This document shows, piece after piece, positions 26,147 to 37,021 of a stretch of DNA of 64,000 bases. The stretch comes from Psychrobacter pasteurii (GTDB taxonomy: Bacteria > Pseudomonadota > Gammaproteobacteria > Pseudomonadales > Moraxellaceae), in contig NZ_FUGD01000083.1 in NCBI RefSeq assembly GCF_900162815.1, positions 1 through 64,000 of the forward strand, in the 5' to 3' direction. A program made the translations under genes and the position numbers. Every line of letters begins with the position of its first letter. The first letter of the stretch is position 1. The notes under the pieces were generated by a model. It did no database searches. It was not told the origin of the DNA and saw nothing but the letters and a program-made list of their open reading frames with translations.

Positions 26147-26488
26147 ATGAAACTTAAGCTACTTGCACTTTCAGGCTTAATGGCAGCTACTATGGGTTTA
26201 ACAGCTTGTGATAGCAACAAAGAAAACGCTGTTGAAGACATCAACGACGCTCAAGAAGAGCTACAAGACGCAGAAGTACAGCTAGAAGAAGCTGCTGCTG
26301 AAGGCGAAGAAGTTGCTACTGAGCAAGAAGTTGTTGCTGACACTCAAGAAGCTGCTGCTGAAGCTGAAGTTGTTGCTGCTGACGGCGACGCTGAAGCTGC
26401 TGAAGAAGCTGACAACATCGATACTGACGCTGCTGCTAACGAAGCAATGGCTGAAGGCGAAGCTGCTGCTGACGAAGTTGCTCAGTAA
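26147..26488 (+). CDS. Acidic Ala/Glu-rich small lipoprotein
   Basis: A 113-residue predicted lipoprotein: signal peptide with lipobox LTAC (Cys21), then a mature region composed almost only of Ala, Glu, Asp, Val and Gln with heptad-like AE runs, so strongly acidic and probably helical or disordered. There is no known domain. GGAGAAAATT precedes the ATG at 26147; the frame is open to 26108, but that part has no ribosome site. The run of GCT and GAA codons also opens long meaningless frames on both strands. A strong terminator follows, suggesting high expression. Confidence 0.85.
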   Translation: MKLKLLALSGLMAATMGLTACDSNKENAVEDINDAQEELQDAEVQLEEAAAEGEEVATEQEVVADTQEAAAEAEVVAADGDAEAAEEADNIDTDAAANEAMAEGEAAADEVAQ

Positions 26489-26534
26489 TTTAGCGATAAA
26501 GTTTCTATTGTCTAGTAACACTAACAATAGTACG

Positions 26535-26564
26535 AAAAAAGAGAGCCTTTGGCTCTCTTTTTTT
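26535..26564 (+). terminator. Terminator of the acidic lipoprotein gene
   Basis: AAAAAAGAGAGCC (26535-26547) pairs perfectly with GGCTCTCTTTTTT around TTT. Confidence 0.92.
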
Positions 26565-26626
26565 ATTTGTCGAACAGTAGGTAGTTAAGAGTTGTAGATA
26601 TAAGAACTATAGATAGTTAAATTGAG

Positions 26627-26688
26627 TTTAGCTTTTAGCTTTTAGCTTTTAGCTTTTAGCTTTTAGCTTTTAGCTTTTAGCTTTTAGC
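26627..26688. repeat. Heptanucleotide tandem repeat (TTTTAGC)8
   Basis: Eight perfect copies of TTTTAGC from 26633 to 26688, preceded by a partial copy TTTAGC (26627-26632). It is noncoding, 90 bp past the ihfA stop and 60 bp after the lipoprotein terminator. Confidence 0.97.
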
Positions 26689-26779
26689 TGCTTATTTAAA
26701 AACAAACCAATGACTCATACAAATCTGCTTTATCAGCCTATCCCTAAATCATTGGCGCGCTTTACCACTAAAATTAAGA

Positions 26780-27109
26780 CTATAGCGATTGAGACTGTAG
26801 CTGATAGTCCTCTACTTGACGACGTAATTTTTGCCCTGCTTTAAAAGTAACCACTCGGCGAGCTGAGATCTGTACCTCTTCTCCAGTTTTAGGATTACGA
26901 CCTGGTCTGCTTTTTTTATCTTTTAGAATAAAGTTTCCAAATCCAGAGAGCTTTACGTCTCTACCCTCTACTAAATTATCATAAATTTCATCAAAGAATG
27001 AGTCTACTAGCAGCCTTCCTTGCTGTCTTGTAAAACCAAACTTGCCAACCAAATGATCAATGATATCTGCTTTGGTCAACGTCTGTGTTTCTGAGTTTTT
27101 TACTGTCAT
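26780..27109 (-). CDS. ihfA: Integration host factor subunit alpha
   Basis: A 109-residue nucleoid protein of the HU/IHF family. [11 protein letters not shown] at the start, the conserved KLSGFGNF turn and the DNA-wrapping arm [23 protein letters not shown] with its Pro are present. It bends DNA sharply as a heterodimer with IhfB. Alpha rather than beta is supported by its place after pheT, as in E. coli. The first dozen residues ([12 protein letters not shown]) are slightly longer than in E. coli. Confidence 0.94.
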   Translation of the reverse strand: MTVKNSETQTLTKADIIDHLVGKFGFTRQQGRLLVDSFFDEIYDNLVEGRDVKLSGFGNFILKDKKSRPGRNPKTGEEVQISARRVVTFKAGQKLRRQVEDYQLQSQSL

Positions 27110-27336
27110 TACGGCTTCCTTATGGTGTAAAACTCTTGAAATGGTCTAAAGAGACCCAGAATTATTATAATTAAAATACCCTTTAAGCTTCCTGCTCGCT
27201 AGGCTTCCTCCTAATGCGTCAATTAATATCAACGCAAAATTTAGGACGGGGTGCAATCACCCCTCCTAAAACCAGTTAACCCCTAATTTATAGCGTTAAC
27301 CGTATCCTACTATAAAAACACCTTTGAGACTAAAGA

Positions 27337-29748
27337 TTAGCTGTCTCTTAGCTGTGCACCATGCTGCTCTTGCAATGCCTCAATGACACGTTGCATAGCT
27401 TCATTGACTACGTCATCAGACAAAGTCTGCGCAACGTCTTGCCAAACTAGAGCAAAGGCCACTGAACGCATACCTTCTGGCGTGTGCTCGCCTTGATACA
27501 CATCAAACAACCAGTGTTGCTGTAACAACGCCCCACCCGCTTCACGAATGGTTTGAGATAAAGCCTGACGTGGAATTTCAGCCTCTACTAGCAAGGCTAT
27601 ATCACGACGCACCTGTGGGAACTTAGAAGGGCTAGCGATACTTTGAGTCACTCGAGCTTCTTCTAAAATAGGGGCTAAAGCCAATTGTGCTACCCAAGTT
27701 GTTGGTAAATCAAGCTTTTGTGCCACAGTAGGATGCAGTTGGCCCAACCAGCCCACTACTTTGCCATCAATTAATAATTCAGCACTTTGGCCAGGATGCA
27801 AGAAGGCCATTTCACTGCGCTGATAACTGATGCGTGACTCGTCTAAAGTTGAAGGCAGTAATTGTTCTACATCACGCTTTAAGTCAAAGAAGTCCATCGC
27901 ACGATTGCTGTGGGCCTGCTCTGGATTAATGTCACCGGTAGCTACGATAGCTAGGCTTGGCGTTTGTACCAACTCATCAATCGTAGCACCCACAAAGCTT
28001 AGACCGGTTTCGAAGAAGCGAACTCTAGGCTGCTGACGATTCAAGTTATACTGAACACAAGGAATCAAGCTAGACAATAAAGTACGGCGCATAACCGCTA
28101 AATCTGCTGAAATAGGGTTGGCCAATGCTAACAAGTTACCCAGCTTTGAATCATCCAAAGCCTTTTCCATTTTTTCATCGCTGAAACTAAAGCTGATGGC
28201 TTCCATGTAGCCTGCATCAACCATAGTCAACTTTAAGCGGTGTGTTAAGTCTGCGCTATCGTCGTAACGCATATCAACACCAAGGTTAGGTAAGGTGCTT
28301 GGAATATTGTCATAGCCGTAGATACGAGCCACTTCCTCAATCAAATCTTCTTTGATTTCAATATCAAAGCGATGACTTGGTGGCAAACAGCTTAGCACGG
28401 TCACGCCGTCTTGTTGCTGCTCTTCTACCTGAATCTCAAGTTGAGTCAATATTTCAATAATACGCTGTTTTTCAATTTCAATGCCAATTACTTCTGACAC
28501 TTTATGCAGAGGCAATTCGACAGCTGCTCTTTTTGGTAGTTTCTCAAGGTTTTCAACCGCAGTAATATTACCGGCTTTAGCGCTGGCCACACTACTAATT
28601 AGGTTAACCGCACGATTTAAAGCCTGCATTGGCAGCTCAAAATCTACCCCACGCTCAAAGCGCTGTGACGCATCGGTATGAAGGCCAAAACGACGGGCAC
28701 GGCCTGCTATGGCTAACTGATCAAAGAAAGCACTTTCTAAAACAATATTGGTGGTGCTGTCAGTCACACTGCTGCGCATACCACCCATGATACCAGCTAA
28801 TGCCACAATGCCTTCTTCATCGGCAATAACTAACTCATCGCCTTTAAAGGTAATGGTTTGTTCATTTAGCAGCTCAAGTGTTTCGCCCTCTTTAGCGATA
28901 CGAACCTGAATACTACCAAACAGCTTATCGCCATCAAACGCATGTAACGGCTGACCAAGCTCTAATAGAACATAGTTGGTCACATCAACTAAGAAGTTAT
29001 GCAGACGCTGACCACTTTGTAGCAACGCTTTTTGCATCCAATCTGGGGTCTCAACACTGCGATCGATGTCTAAAACAGGCTGCGCTAAATAACGAGGACA
29101 AGCGTCAATGGCTTCTACGGTTACCGCTCGTGTGGTATCCACTTCACCTTGTTGTGCCTTGATTTCAGGTGCCGTTACTTGTAGGCCATTGATGACGCCG
29201 ATTTCACGAGCAACACCGCGCACACTAAAACAATCACCACGGTTTGGTGTGATAGAGATGTCTAATACTTTATTGTCTAGACCAAGGTAGTCACGGATAT
29301 CCACCCCAATTGGGGCGTCCTCTGGTAGCTCTAGCAGACCATCAACAACGTCTGGTAAGTCAATCTCTGAGGCACCACACAGCATACCTTGTGACTCTAC
29401 ACCACGCAGCTTACTCTTCTTAATTTTAAAACCTTTGCCATCTTCAGTAGGCAACTTGGCACCAATGGTTGCCACTGGCGCACGCATGCCAACTTTGACG
29501 TTAGGCGCACCACAAACAATTTGTAAAGGCGCATCGGCATTGATATTAACCTGAGTCACTCGTAGCTTATCTGCATCAGGATGCTGCTCAACGCTGATAA
29601 CCTCACCCACGACCACGCCACTAAAGTCGGCAGCAACCGCTTCAATATCATCAATCTCAAGGCCTGCCATGGTTAATTGATCGGCCAATGCCTGTGTATC
29701 ATTGTTGGGATTTACCCACTCGCGTAACCATTGTTCGCTAATTTTCAT
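27337..29748 (-). CDS. pheT: Phenylalanyl-tRNA synthetase beta subunit
   Basis: An 803-residue subunit with the usual modules in order: EMAP-like tRNA-binding domain (about 40-150, VVVGEVISVEQHPDADKL), B3/4 editing domain (about 215-380), B5 domain (about 400-475), a degenerate catalytic-like core, and the C-terminal anticodon-binding FDX-ACB domain (about 705-800, SKFPQVRRDIALLV). It forms the alpha2-beta2 enzyme with PheS. It starts 73 bp after pheS in the same direction. Confidence 0.96.
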   Translation of the reverse strand: MKISEQWLREWVNPNNDTQALADQLTMAGLEIDDIEAVAADFSGVVVGEVISVEQHPDADKLRVTQVNINADAPLQIVCGAPNVKVGMRAPVATIGAKLPTEDGKGFKIKKSKLRGVESQGMLCGASEIDLPDVVDGLLELPEDAPIGVDIRDYLGLDNKVLDISITPNRGDCFSVRGVAREIGVINGLQVTAPEIKAQQGEVDTTRAVTVEAIDACPRYLAQPVLDIDRSVETPDWMQKALLQSGQRLHNFLVDVTNYVLLELGQPLHAFDGDKLFGSIQVRIAKEGETLELLNEQTITFKGDELVIADEEGIVALAGIMGGMRSSVTDSTTNIVLESAFFDQLAIAGRARRFGLHTDASQRFERGVDFELPMQALNRAVNLISSVASAKAGNITAVENLEKLPKRAAVELPLHKVSEVIGIEIEKQRIIEILTQLEIQVEEQQQDGVTVLSCLPPSHRFDIEIKEDLIEEVARIYGYDNIPSTLPNLGVDMRYDDSADLTHRLKLTMVDAGYMEAISFSFSDEKMEKALDDSKLGNLLALANPISADLAVMRRTLLSSLIPCVQYNLNRQQPRVRFFETGLSFVGATIDELVQTPSLAIVATGDINPEQAHSNRAMDFFDLKRDVEQLLPSTLDESRISYQRSEMAFLHPGQSAELLIDGKVVGWLGQLHPTVAQKLDLPTTWVAQLALAPILEEARVTQSIASPSKFPQVRRDIALLVEAEIPRQALSQTIREAGGALLQQHWLFDVYQGEHTPEGMRSVAFALVWQDVAQTLSDDVVNEAMQRVIEALQEQHGAQLRDS

Positions 29749-29821
29749 AGAATTCTCAAAAGGCTGTCAAATTATTATGTCTGTTATTGGTAGAGTATGA
29801 TTCAAAATAACCGTTTGTGGT

Positions 29822-30949
<1,128 letters not shown>

Positions 30950-31071
30950 CTAATGGCAGCCTTAGTGAAGCTTCAGGCACCTAAAATTTAAGGATAGCAA
31001 AGTCGGGGCTGCAACTTAAGCGTTTGTATATAATAGTTATAAATGTTCAGTTGCAGTAATTGTAAGCAAAT

Positions 31072-31101
31072 AAAACAAAAAAAGCCATCATATGCGATGG
31101 C
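31072..31101 (-). terminator. Terminator after rplT
   Basis: On the minus strand GCCATC (complement of 31096-31101) pairs with GATGGC around GCATAT, followed by TTTTTTTG. The stem is only 6-7 bp, so partial read-through to pheS is possible. Confidence 0.75.
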
Positions 31102-31144
31102 TTCTTTTATAACGATAATAACTACTTATGCTTAATTTTAATAA

Positions 31145-31501
31145 TTAAGCCAATGCAGCTTTTGCTTTTTCAGTCAATGCAGTGAATGCAGCAGCATCGT
31201 GCATAGCGATGTCAGCTAGAACGCGACGATCGATTTCGATATTTGCTTTTTTCAGACCATTGATGAAACGGCTATAGCTTAAACCATTTAAACGTGCACC
31301 AGCGTTGATACGAGCGATCCATAGACGACGGAAAGTACGTTTTTTGTTACGACGGTCACGATATGCATATTGGCCAGCTTTAGTTACAGCTTGTACCGCT
31401 ACGCGATAAACACGTGAACGAGCGCCGTAATAGCCTTTAGCGCGCTTTAAGATTTTTTTGTGACGACGGTTTGCTTGAACACCACGTTTTACACGGGCCA
31501 T
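31145..31501 (-). CDS. rplT: 50S ribosomal protein L20
   Basis: A 118-residue, very basic ribosomal assembly protein ([19 protein letters not shown] start). In E. coli it also represses its own operon through the leader mRNA. AGGAG precedes the ATG. It lies 83 bp downstream of rpmI. Confidence 0.97.
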   Translation of the reverse strand: MARVKRGVQANRRHKKILKRAKGYYGARSRVYRVAVQAVTKAGQYAYRDRRNKKRTFRRLWIARINAGARLNGLSYSRFINGLKKANIEIDRRVLADIAMHDAAAFTALTEKAKAALA

Positions 31502-31584
31502 AAGATACTCCTAATAAATTGATTTGCCTGAACTTATACTTTCAATTAAGTTAAATAATATAAGAACAATAAAAATTAAGTGGG

Positions 31585-31782
31585 TTATAAATAAGGGCAC
31601 ATACGGCGAACCGCAGCTACATCAGCAACATGCACCAGTTTCGTACCACGTAATTGGCGAATACGTTTAGGAGACTTTTTGGTCAGAATGTGGCGTTTGA
31701 ACGCTTGCTTACGCTTGAAGCCGTTAGCAGTTTTTTTGAAGCGCTTAGCAGCACCACGTTTTGTTTTCATTTTAACTTTCAT
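31585..31782 (-). CDS. rpmI: 50S ribosomal protein L35
   Basis: A 65-residue basic protein ([19 protein letters not shown] start; [15 protein letters not shown]). AGAGG precedes the ATG. It is first in the rpmI-rplT unit here; the usual upstream gene infC is not present, and the region before it holds a promoter and a leader of about 160 bases. Confidence 0.96.
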   Translation of the reverse strand: MKVKMKTKRGAAKRFKKTANGFKRKQAFKRHILTKKSPKRIRQLRGTKLVHVADVAAVRRMCPYL

Positions 31783-31954
31783 AAGAACCTCTTATTCTTT
31801 GTTGCTAGTCTATGCCATTATCTAAGACTGATAATTGCTGACTTAACAGCCAAGGGAAAACCTGTTCGTCAGTGGGTTTATCTTTCTTTATAAACAGCCA
31901 TTAAATGCTTATTATAAAGACGATTCCAACACTGCCTTGAGGTGGGAAGCGCGC

Positions 31955-31983
31955 ATTATATCAGATACTAAGCTTTTAACCAA
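31955..31983 (-). promoter_or_regulatory. Promoter of rpmI-rplT
   Basis: On the minus strand TTGGTT, a 17-bp spacer and a perfect TATAAT, followed directly by GCGCGC. A GC-rich stretch between the -10 box and the start is the hallmark of promoters under stringent (ppGpp/DksA) control. The rest of the 516-bp gap to hisIE (31783-32298) shows no gene. Confidence 0.7.
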
Positions 31984-32298
31984 CTAAATTCACTCTGTTA
32001 AGCCAACTTTAATGCCTACAATTAAAAATATTATCCACGCCTGTAATCTAAACCTTACGCTTTCTCAGCTTTTGTCTATATATCGTCATATCGTACAAAT
32101 CAGGGCTTGCTATATAATAATGCCGACTGGATTATAAACCTATATACTAAGGCTATATCCTAAAAAGATTGCGCCCCTCTACAGCAGTTACTATGCTCTT
32201 TAACAATGAAAAAGGAGTCTGTAAAGGGACCAGATTGAAAAAATTAGAACTTAGCTTTAATTTGACTAGCTTTAACTTGATTAACAGGGTGCTGCCTC

Positions 32299-33216
32299 AT
32301 GTCCAACCCCGATACACCAATTACTGATACTAGCGTTAACCTCAATAACAATGCCCCTTGGTTAGATGAAATCACTTTCACCACAGAGGGCCTCATCCCA
32401 GCGATTGCTCAAGACAAAGAGACGGGTGAGATTTTAATGATGGCTTGGATGAACCGTGAGTCTTTACAGCTTACGGCACAGACCAAAACAGCGGTTTATT
32501 TTTCACGCTCGCGCGGTAAGTTATGGCATAAGGGAGAAAGCTCGGGACATACTCAAATTGTGCACGACATTCATCTAGATTGTGATGCGGATGTGATTGT
32601 ATTGTCTGTGACTCAAATAGCCGACATTGCTTGTCATACCGGACGTAAATCCTGCTTTTATCGTAAGCTAGACTTAACGTCATCCACCCCTAGTTGGGAG
32701 ACGGTAGCCCCTGTTCTTAAAGACCCCAATGAGATTTATGGCACTACTGCCTCCCATAAAACGGATGCTATAATAACCACAGAGAATAGTAGCGTAACTG
32801 ATAACACAGACTCTGCGGCAGCTATTGAAGCCAGCACCGTACTCCAGCACTTAGATGCCGTGATGGCGGAGCGCAAACAAGCCGATGCCAAAAGCTCCTA
32901 TGTCGCTAGCCTATATGCCAAGGGTATTAATAAGATTTTAGAGAAAGTCGGTGAAGAAGCGGTCGAGACCATCATAGCGGCTAAAGATTTGGCCTTTGCT
33001 AGCAACAGCACAGAAGCTGTGGTCGCCACAGATAGTGACATAGGTGAGGAGCATCAAGCTTTAACCGATGACCTTATTTATGAGATTGCTGATGTTTGGT
33101 TCCATACAATTGTCACATTAGCTTGGTTTAATATACGGTCTGATCGCGTTTTAGTAGAGCTAGCGAGACGATTTGGCCTGTCGGGTATAGATGAGAAAAA
33201 TAGCCGTACGCAATAG
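32299..33216 (+). CDS. hisIE: Bifunctional phosphoribosyl-AMP cyclohydrolase / phosphoribosyl-ATP pyrophosphatase
   Basis: A 305-residue fusion catalysing histidine steps 2 and 3. The HisI half (about 22-125) has [16 protein letters not shown], Mg ligands DCDAD (94-98) and zinc Cys95, Cys112 and Cys119. The HisE half (about 180-300) has [16 protein letters not shown] and the later EIADVWFH. A Thr/Ser/Asn-rich linker of about 50 residues joins them, longer than in E. coli HisIE. It heads the hisIE-tatABC cluster, the same linkage as in pseudomonads, where hisI and hisE are separate genes. Confidence 0.93.
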   Translation: MSNPDTPITDTSVNLNNNAPWLDEITFTTEGLIPAIAQDKETGEILMMAWMNRESLQLTAQTKTAVYFSRSRGKLWHKGESSGHTQIVHDIHLDCDADVIVLSVTQIADIACHTGRKSCFYRKLDLTSSTPSWETVAPVLKDPNEIYGTTASHKTDAIITTENSSVTDNTDSAAAIEASTVLQHLDAVMAERKQADAKSSYVASLYAKGINKILEKVGEEAVETIIAAKDLAFASNSTEAVVATDSDIGEEHQALTDDLIYEIADVWFHTIVTLAWFNIRSDRVLVELARRFGLSGIDEKNSRTQ

Positions 33217-33300
33217 ATATAAGGGTTTTGGGTCTAATTTGAGTCAAAAACCACTGAAGCTTTATCCCTAAATTAATGAGTTAAATAAAAGGACACTATC

Positions 33301-33555
33301 ATGAGCCTATCTCCAATGCAGTTGTTAATTATTCTAGGCATTGCCTTGCTTATTTTCGGTACCTCGAAATTAAAAAACGCAGGTAAAGACTTAGGGGGTG
33401 CGGTTAAAGGCTTTAAAGACGCGGTAAAAGATGAAGAAGAAGCCCATGCCAAAGCCAAAAACCAGCCAAAAGTTATCGATCACGAAACCTCTGAAAACTC
33501 AGAGGTCAAAGTGACAGTAGAAAAAACAAAGGCTGAAGACACTCATCAATCTTAG
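33301..33555 (+). CDS. tatA: Sec-independent translocase subunit TatA
   Basis: An 84-residue pore-forming subunit: one N-terminal transmembrane helix (about 6-21), the FGTSKL hinge, an amphipathic helix ([15 protein letters not shown]) and an acidic, disordered tail. AAAGGACAC precedes the ATG. First of three tat genes. Confidence 0.94.
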   Translation: MSLSPMQLLIILGIALLIFGTSKLKNAGKDLGGAVKGFKDAVKDEEEAHAKAKNQPKVIDHETSENSEVKVTVEKTKAEDTHQS

Positions 33556-33609
33556 TTCTTATTACAGGTGTCTGTGCTATTAAATACAGTGATAGGATAT
33601 TAAGCGGCT

Positions 33610-34251
33610 ATGTTTAACTTCAGTTTTTATGAGCTTATGGTCTTTGGTATCATTGCGCTCGTCGTTTTGGGTCCCGAAAAGTTACCGCAAGCGATGCGTA
33701 CGGTAGGTACTTACTATTCTAAGTTCCGCCGTACCATAGGCACTTTGAAGGCTGAAATGGAAGCTGAGCTGGACTTGGCAGAAACTCGCCAATTAATGCA
33801 GCAAGAGTTGGCTAAAATCCGTGAGTCAGAAGCTGAGATGCAAAAAGAAATGGCTCAGCTGCGTGGCAGTATCCAAGAGTTTGAGCAACAACAAAACTCA
33901 CAGCTTAGACAATTACAATCAGGAAAACCTACGGACAACACTGAAGATAAAGAGTGGGTGCATCCTGTTGCTAATGCCAATCCAAATACCGATTATTCTT
34001 ATGGCTCTGTAAAGGGATCGGACTCATTAACCACTCAAACTACTGACATTGATGACTCTGCTGAAGACCAGCCCGCTGAAGTCTCTGCTCCACAGATGAC
34101 CCGCCCTTGGGAGAACATGTGGTTTTTATTGGGAGACTACGACCGAGTGCGACGCTTGCCGCCACCGCCCTTTTTACCCAACTATACCGCCAATCCTTTG
34201 TTATACACTACAGACACTGGCTCAGCTAAGCCTACTGAGGTCAGACCATGA
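33610..34251 (+). CDS. tatB: Sec-independent translocase subunit TatB
   Basis: A 213-residue receptor-complex subunit. An N-terminal helix (FYELMVFGIIALVVLGPEKL) with the conserved Glu and the GPEKLP hinge is followed by a long amphipathic/coiled-coil segment (about 30-105) and an extended Ser/Thr/Asp-rich tail that makes it longer than E. coli TatB (171 aa). Its stop overlaps the tatC ATG (ATGA). Confidence 0.93.
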   Translation: MFNFSFYELMVFGIIALVVLGPEKLPQAMRTVGTYYSKFRRTIGTLKAEMEAELDLAETRQLMQQELAKIRESEAEMQKEMAQLRGSIQEFEQQQNSQLRQLQSGKPTDNTEDKEWVHPVANANPNTDYSYGSVKGSDSLTTQTTDIDDSAEDQPAEVSAPQMTRPWENMWFLLGDYDRVRRLPPPPFLPNYTANPLLYTTDTGSAKPTEVRP

Positions 34252-35093
34252 GTTTATTAAAAAAGAAGAAACAGCGCTTCACCTCTAAAGACACTGACAA
34301 CCAAAATGACAATGAGGCTATGAACTCCACGGACACAACAGCCAGTGATGACGCTCTGAAAGATATGCCGTTGACTGAGCATTTGGTTGAGCTAAGATCA
34401 CACCTGATCAAAATTATGGTGGTAGTTGCTGTTATTTTCTTAGGACTGGTGGGTTTCTCGCGCGAGCTGTACGATATTATCTCTGAGCCGCTAGTAGAGA
34501 TACTGCCCACAGCCTCCACCATGATTGCCATCGATCCAGTGGCTAACTTCATGGCCCCTATTCGGCTGACGTTACTGACTTCCGCCTTCTTTGCGATGCC
34601 CTTTATCTTGTATCAAATTTGGGCTTTTGTTGCTCCAGGCTTATATAGGCACGAAAAAAGAATAGCCATTCCTATTTTGCTGTCCTCAATCCTGCTTTTT
34701 TATACTGGGGTAGCCTTTGCTTACTTTGTGGTCTTAAAACGAGCGTTGAGCTTCTTGATTACCTTCTCGCCCTCAAGCGTCGTGCCAATGACCGATATCG
34801 AAAGCTATCTTAGCTTTGTGACCAAGCTGTTGATGCTGTTTGGGATTACCTTTGAGATACCGGTGGTGGTGCTTATCTTGGTTGTGACGGGTGTCGTATC
34901 AGTCGCTACCCTTGCCGATAAAAGACGCTACGTGATTGTCGCTTGCTTTGCGGCAGCTGGGGTAATGTCACCTCCTGATGTGCCTTCTATGTTCTTGTTG
35001 GCCGTTCCTATGATTTTATTATTTGAAATCGGTTTGTTTTTGGCCCGTGTTTTGGTGAAAGAAAAGAAAGCAGCTCTTGCTGACAAAGAGTAG
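34248..35093 (+). CDS. tatC: Sec-independent translocase subunit TatC
   Basis: A 281-residue inner-membrane receptor for twin-arginine signal peptides with six predicted membrane segments. MPLTEHLVELRSHLI is the conserved first cytoplasmic region, and the Glu of the FEIPVV segment lies in the fourth transmembrane region. About 38 charged residues precede the normal start. Translation is coupled to tatB by the ATGA overlap. Confidence 0.94.
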   Translation: MSLLKKKKQRFTSKDTDNQNDNEAMNSTDTTASDDALKDMPLTEHLVELRSHLIKIMVVVAVIFLGLVGFSRELYDIISEPLVEILPTASTMIAIDPVANFMAPIRLTLLTSAFFAMPFILYQIWAFVAPGLYRHEKRIAIPILLSSILLFYTGVAFAYFVVLKRALSFLITFSPSSVVPMTDIESYLSFVTKLLMLFGITFEIPVVVLILVVTGVVSVATLADKRRYVIVACFAAAGVMSPPDVPSMFLLAVPMILLFEIGLFLARVLVKEKKAALADKE

Positions 35094-35410
35094 CTGGAGC
35101 AAAACCTAGCCCCTCTTTAGTCTTCGCTAAATACACCGTTTAAATTTTCAGCGCTCTTTAATCTGCTATAATAACCCTCGACTCCCAGCATCAACTTCTT
35201 GTTAATAGCTTGGAGTCCTTATTTATCGCTCCAATTCTATAGCCAAACTTTGGCCCCTATATCTTTTATATTACGCTACAGCTCTATTTACAGGCTCTAT
35301 TCATCTTCTAAAAGAGAGAATAGACCACTACTTAACCAATGAGCTGTGTCAGCTACCATTGCTTCGTCAATGGTTTTTTTACCCCTCTTTTTTTATCCAT
35401 AGGTAATAAT
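35094..35410. other. Intergenic region tatC/helicase
   Basis: 317 bp without a gene. TATAAT at 35167-35172 is a possible -10 box with a poor -35 box. An inverted repeat TCTATTC/GAATAGA near 35295-35325 has no T run. Nothing else seen. Confidence 0.4.
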
Positions 35411-36925
35411 ATGTCTGTAACTGCTTTATCGTCAGCACCCATGCCGGCCTATATGAGTGCTCCGACCGATGAGCAGTTGGCTGCTTTAAACATGGCCATG
35501 GATGGTAAGTCCTTTAAAATCGTCGCCTATGCAGGTGCCGGTAAAACCACCACACTAAAGCTTATCGCTGAACGTCTGCGTGGCCGAGGCCTATATTTGG
35601 CTTTTAACAAAGGCATTGCTAATGAGGCGAAGCAAAAGTTCCCAGGTCATGTAGATTGTCGCACCTTTCACTCTTTAGCATACCGTCATGTGCCTCGCGA
35701 TATTACCGCCAAGCTGTCATTACCGCGTTTTTCACCCAAGCGATTGGGCGATGATTTGGGGCTGCGCACTGTCCAAGTACGCCGTCAGATGGAGGGGAAA
35801 ACCACTTATGTTAATTTAACCCCTGCCCGCCAAGCACGATTTGTCAGTGATGCGGTTAGCAACTTTTGTAGCACTCATGCCAGCTACCCTGCCCCTCGCC
35901 ATTTGATATTCCCCAGCTGGATTTCGGCATCAGACGAAGAGCAACTGCGTGAGATGCTGTACCCTGCAGTGGAGAAGCGTTGGCAGCAGTCTATAGATGC
36001 TAGACACCCAGCGGGCATTGGCCATGATATTTATCTAAAGCTGTGGGCTCTATCAAAGCCTATTATTCCGGCTGACTTTATCTTATTTGATGAAGCCCAA
36101 GATGCAGACCCCTTAATGATGGGTATCCTAACTCAGCAGTCGCGTCAGGTCATCTATGTCGGTGACGCCCATCAGCAAATTTATGAATGGCGTGGGGCGG
36201 TCAATGCCATGAAAAAGCTCCCTTTACCGCAGACCTTACTGACTCAGTCCTTCCGGTTTGGGGAAGACATCGCCGATGTGGCCAACTTATTTTTAAAAGC
36301 GCTACAAGAAGAAGTTCCCTTACGAGGCAATCCCAAGAAGACCTCCAGTACGAACAAAATTTCGACCCATGGTAAAAAAGATGCCATTTTATGCCGGACT
36401 AACGCTGCTGCAATGGCACAGCTGTTGTCAGGGCTAAAGAATGGGCACAAGGTCGCCCTACAAGCAGACGCTGATAGAATGCTCAAATTCTGTAAAGCCG
36501 CTGAGAGTCTAAAGGCCGGTAAATCTGCCTACGGCGTACCAGAGCTGGCCTATTTTTATAACTGGAGTGATGTTCAAGATTATGCCGAGACCAATGAAGG
36601 AAGCGATCTAAAAACCTTGGTTAAGCTGGTCGATGACCATGGTACAGATGTGTTGTCACAGGCCGTAAATAGCTTGACGGATGTACGTGATGCAGACTAT
36701 GTCATATCTACTGCCCACAAAGCAAAAGGGCTTGAGTGGAATACGGTACAGCTTGATGATGACTTTTATTATGATGTGACTACTCACGGGATAAAGATTA
36801 GCCCTGAAGAGCTGCGTTTATTATACGTGGCCTGTACTCGAGCCAAAGACAATCTAGACATTAGTAATATTAGTGACTTAATCTCTGGCTTTAAAAGCGG
36901 TAAAAAAGTCATTTATGGCACTTAG
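35411..36925 (+). CDS. UvrD/Rep-like superfamily 1 helicase
   Basis: A 504-residue SF1A helicase, shorter than UvrD (720). Motifs in order: Q-motif (PTDEQLAAL), Walker A GAGKT (42-46), Walker B FDEAQD, motif III (YVGDAHQQIYEWRG), motif IV (QSFRFG), motif V (STAHKAKGLEW) and motif VI (YVACTRAKD). The compact form resembles FBH1-type and stand-alone helicases; the cellular role is unknown. I start at the ATG at 35411 with AGGT upstream; the frame is open another 24 codons to 35339, but those residues are unlike the family. Confidence 0.85.
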   Translation: MSVTALSSAPMPAYMSAPTDEQLAALNMAMDGKSFKIVAYAGAGKTTTLKLIAERLRGRGLYLAFNKGIANEAKQKFPGHVDCRTFHSLAYRHVPRDITAKLSLPRFSPKRLGDDLGLRTVQVRRQMEGKTTYVNLTPARQARFVSDAVSNFCSTHASYPAPRHLIFPSWISASDEEQLREMLYPAVEKRWQQSIDARHPAGIGHDIYLKLWALSKPIIPADFILFDEAQDADPLMMGILTQQSRQVIYVGDAHQQIYEWRGAVNAMKKLPLPQTLLTQSFRFGEDIADVANLFLKALQEEVPLRGNPKKTSSTNKISTHGKKDAILCRTNAAAMAQLLSGLKNGHKVALQADADRMLKFCKAAESLKAGKSAYGVPELAYFYNWSDVQDYAETNEGSDLKTLVKLVDDHGTDVLSQAVNSLTDVRDADYVISTAHKAKGLEWNTVQLDDDFYYDVTTHGIKISPEELRLLYVACTRAKDNLDISNISDLISGFKSGKKVIYGT

Positions 36926-37021
36926 CGTTTTGGCGGTGCCTTATCCTAATTATGAGGTAGTAGCTGTATTGGTAAAGATAAGCTATCATGCCTCCTTTAT
37001 TTCCCCGTCTGTGTAATCGCC

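Noticed and set aside
26282-26588. Long frames on both strands over the acidic lipoprotein gene
   Set aside because: They arise from repeated GCT/GAA codons; only the frame starting at 26147 has a signal peptide, lipobox and SD.
26627-26688. CRISPR-like repeat array
   Set aside because: The unit is seven bases with no spacers, so it is a simple tandem repeat.
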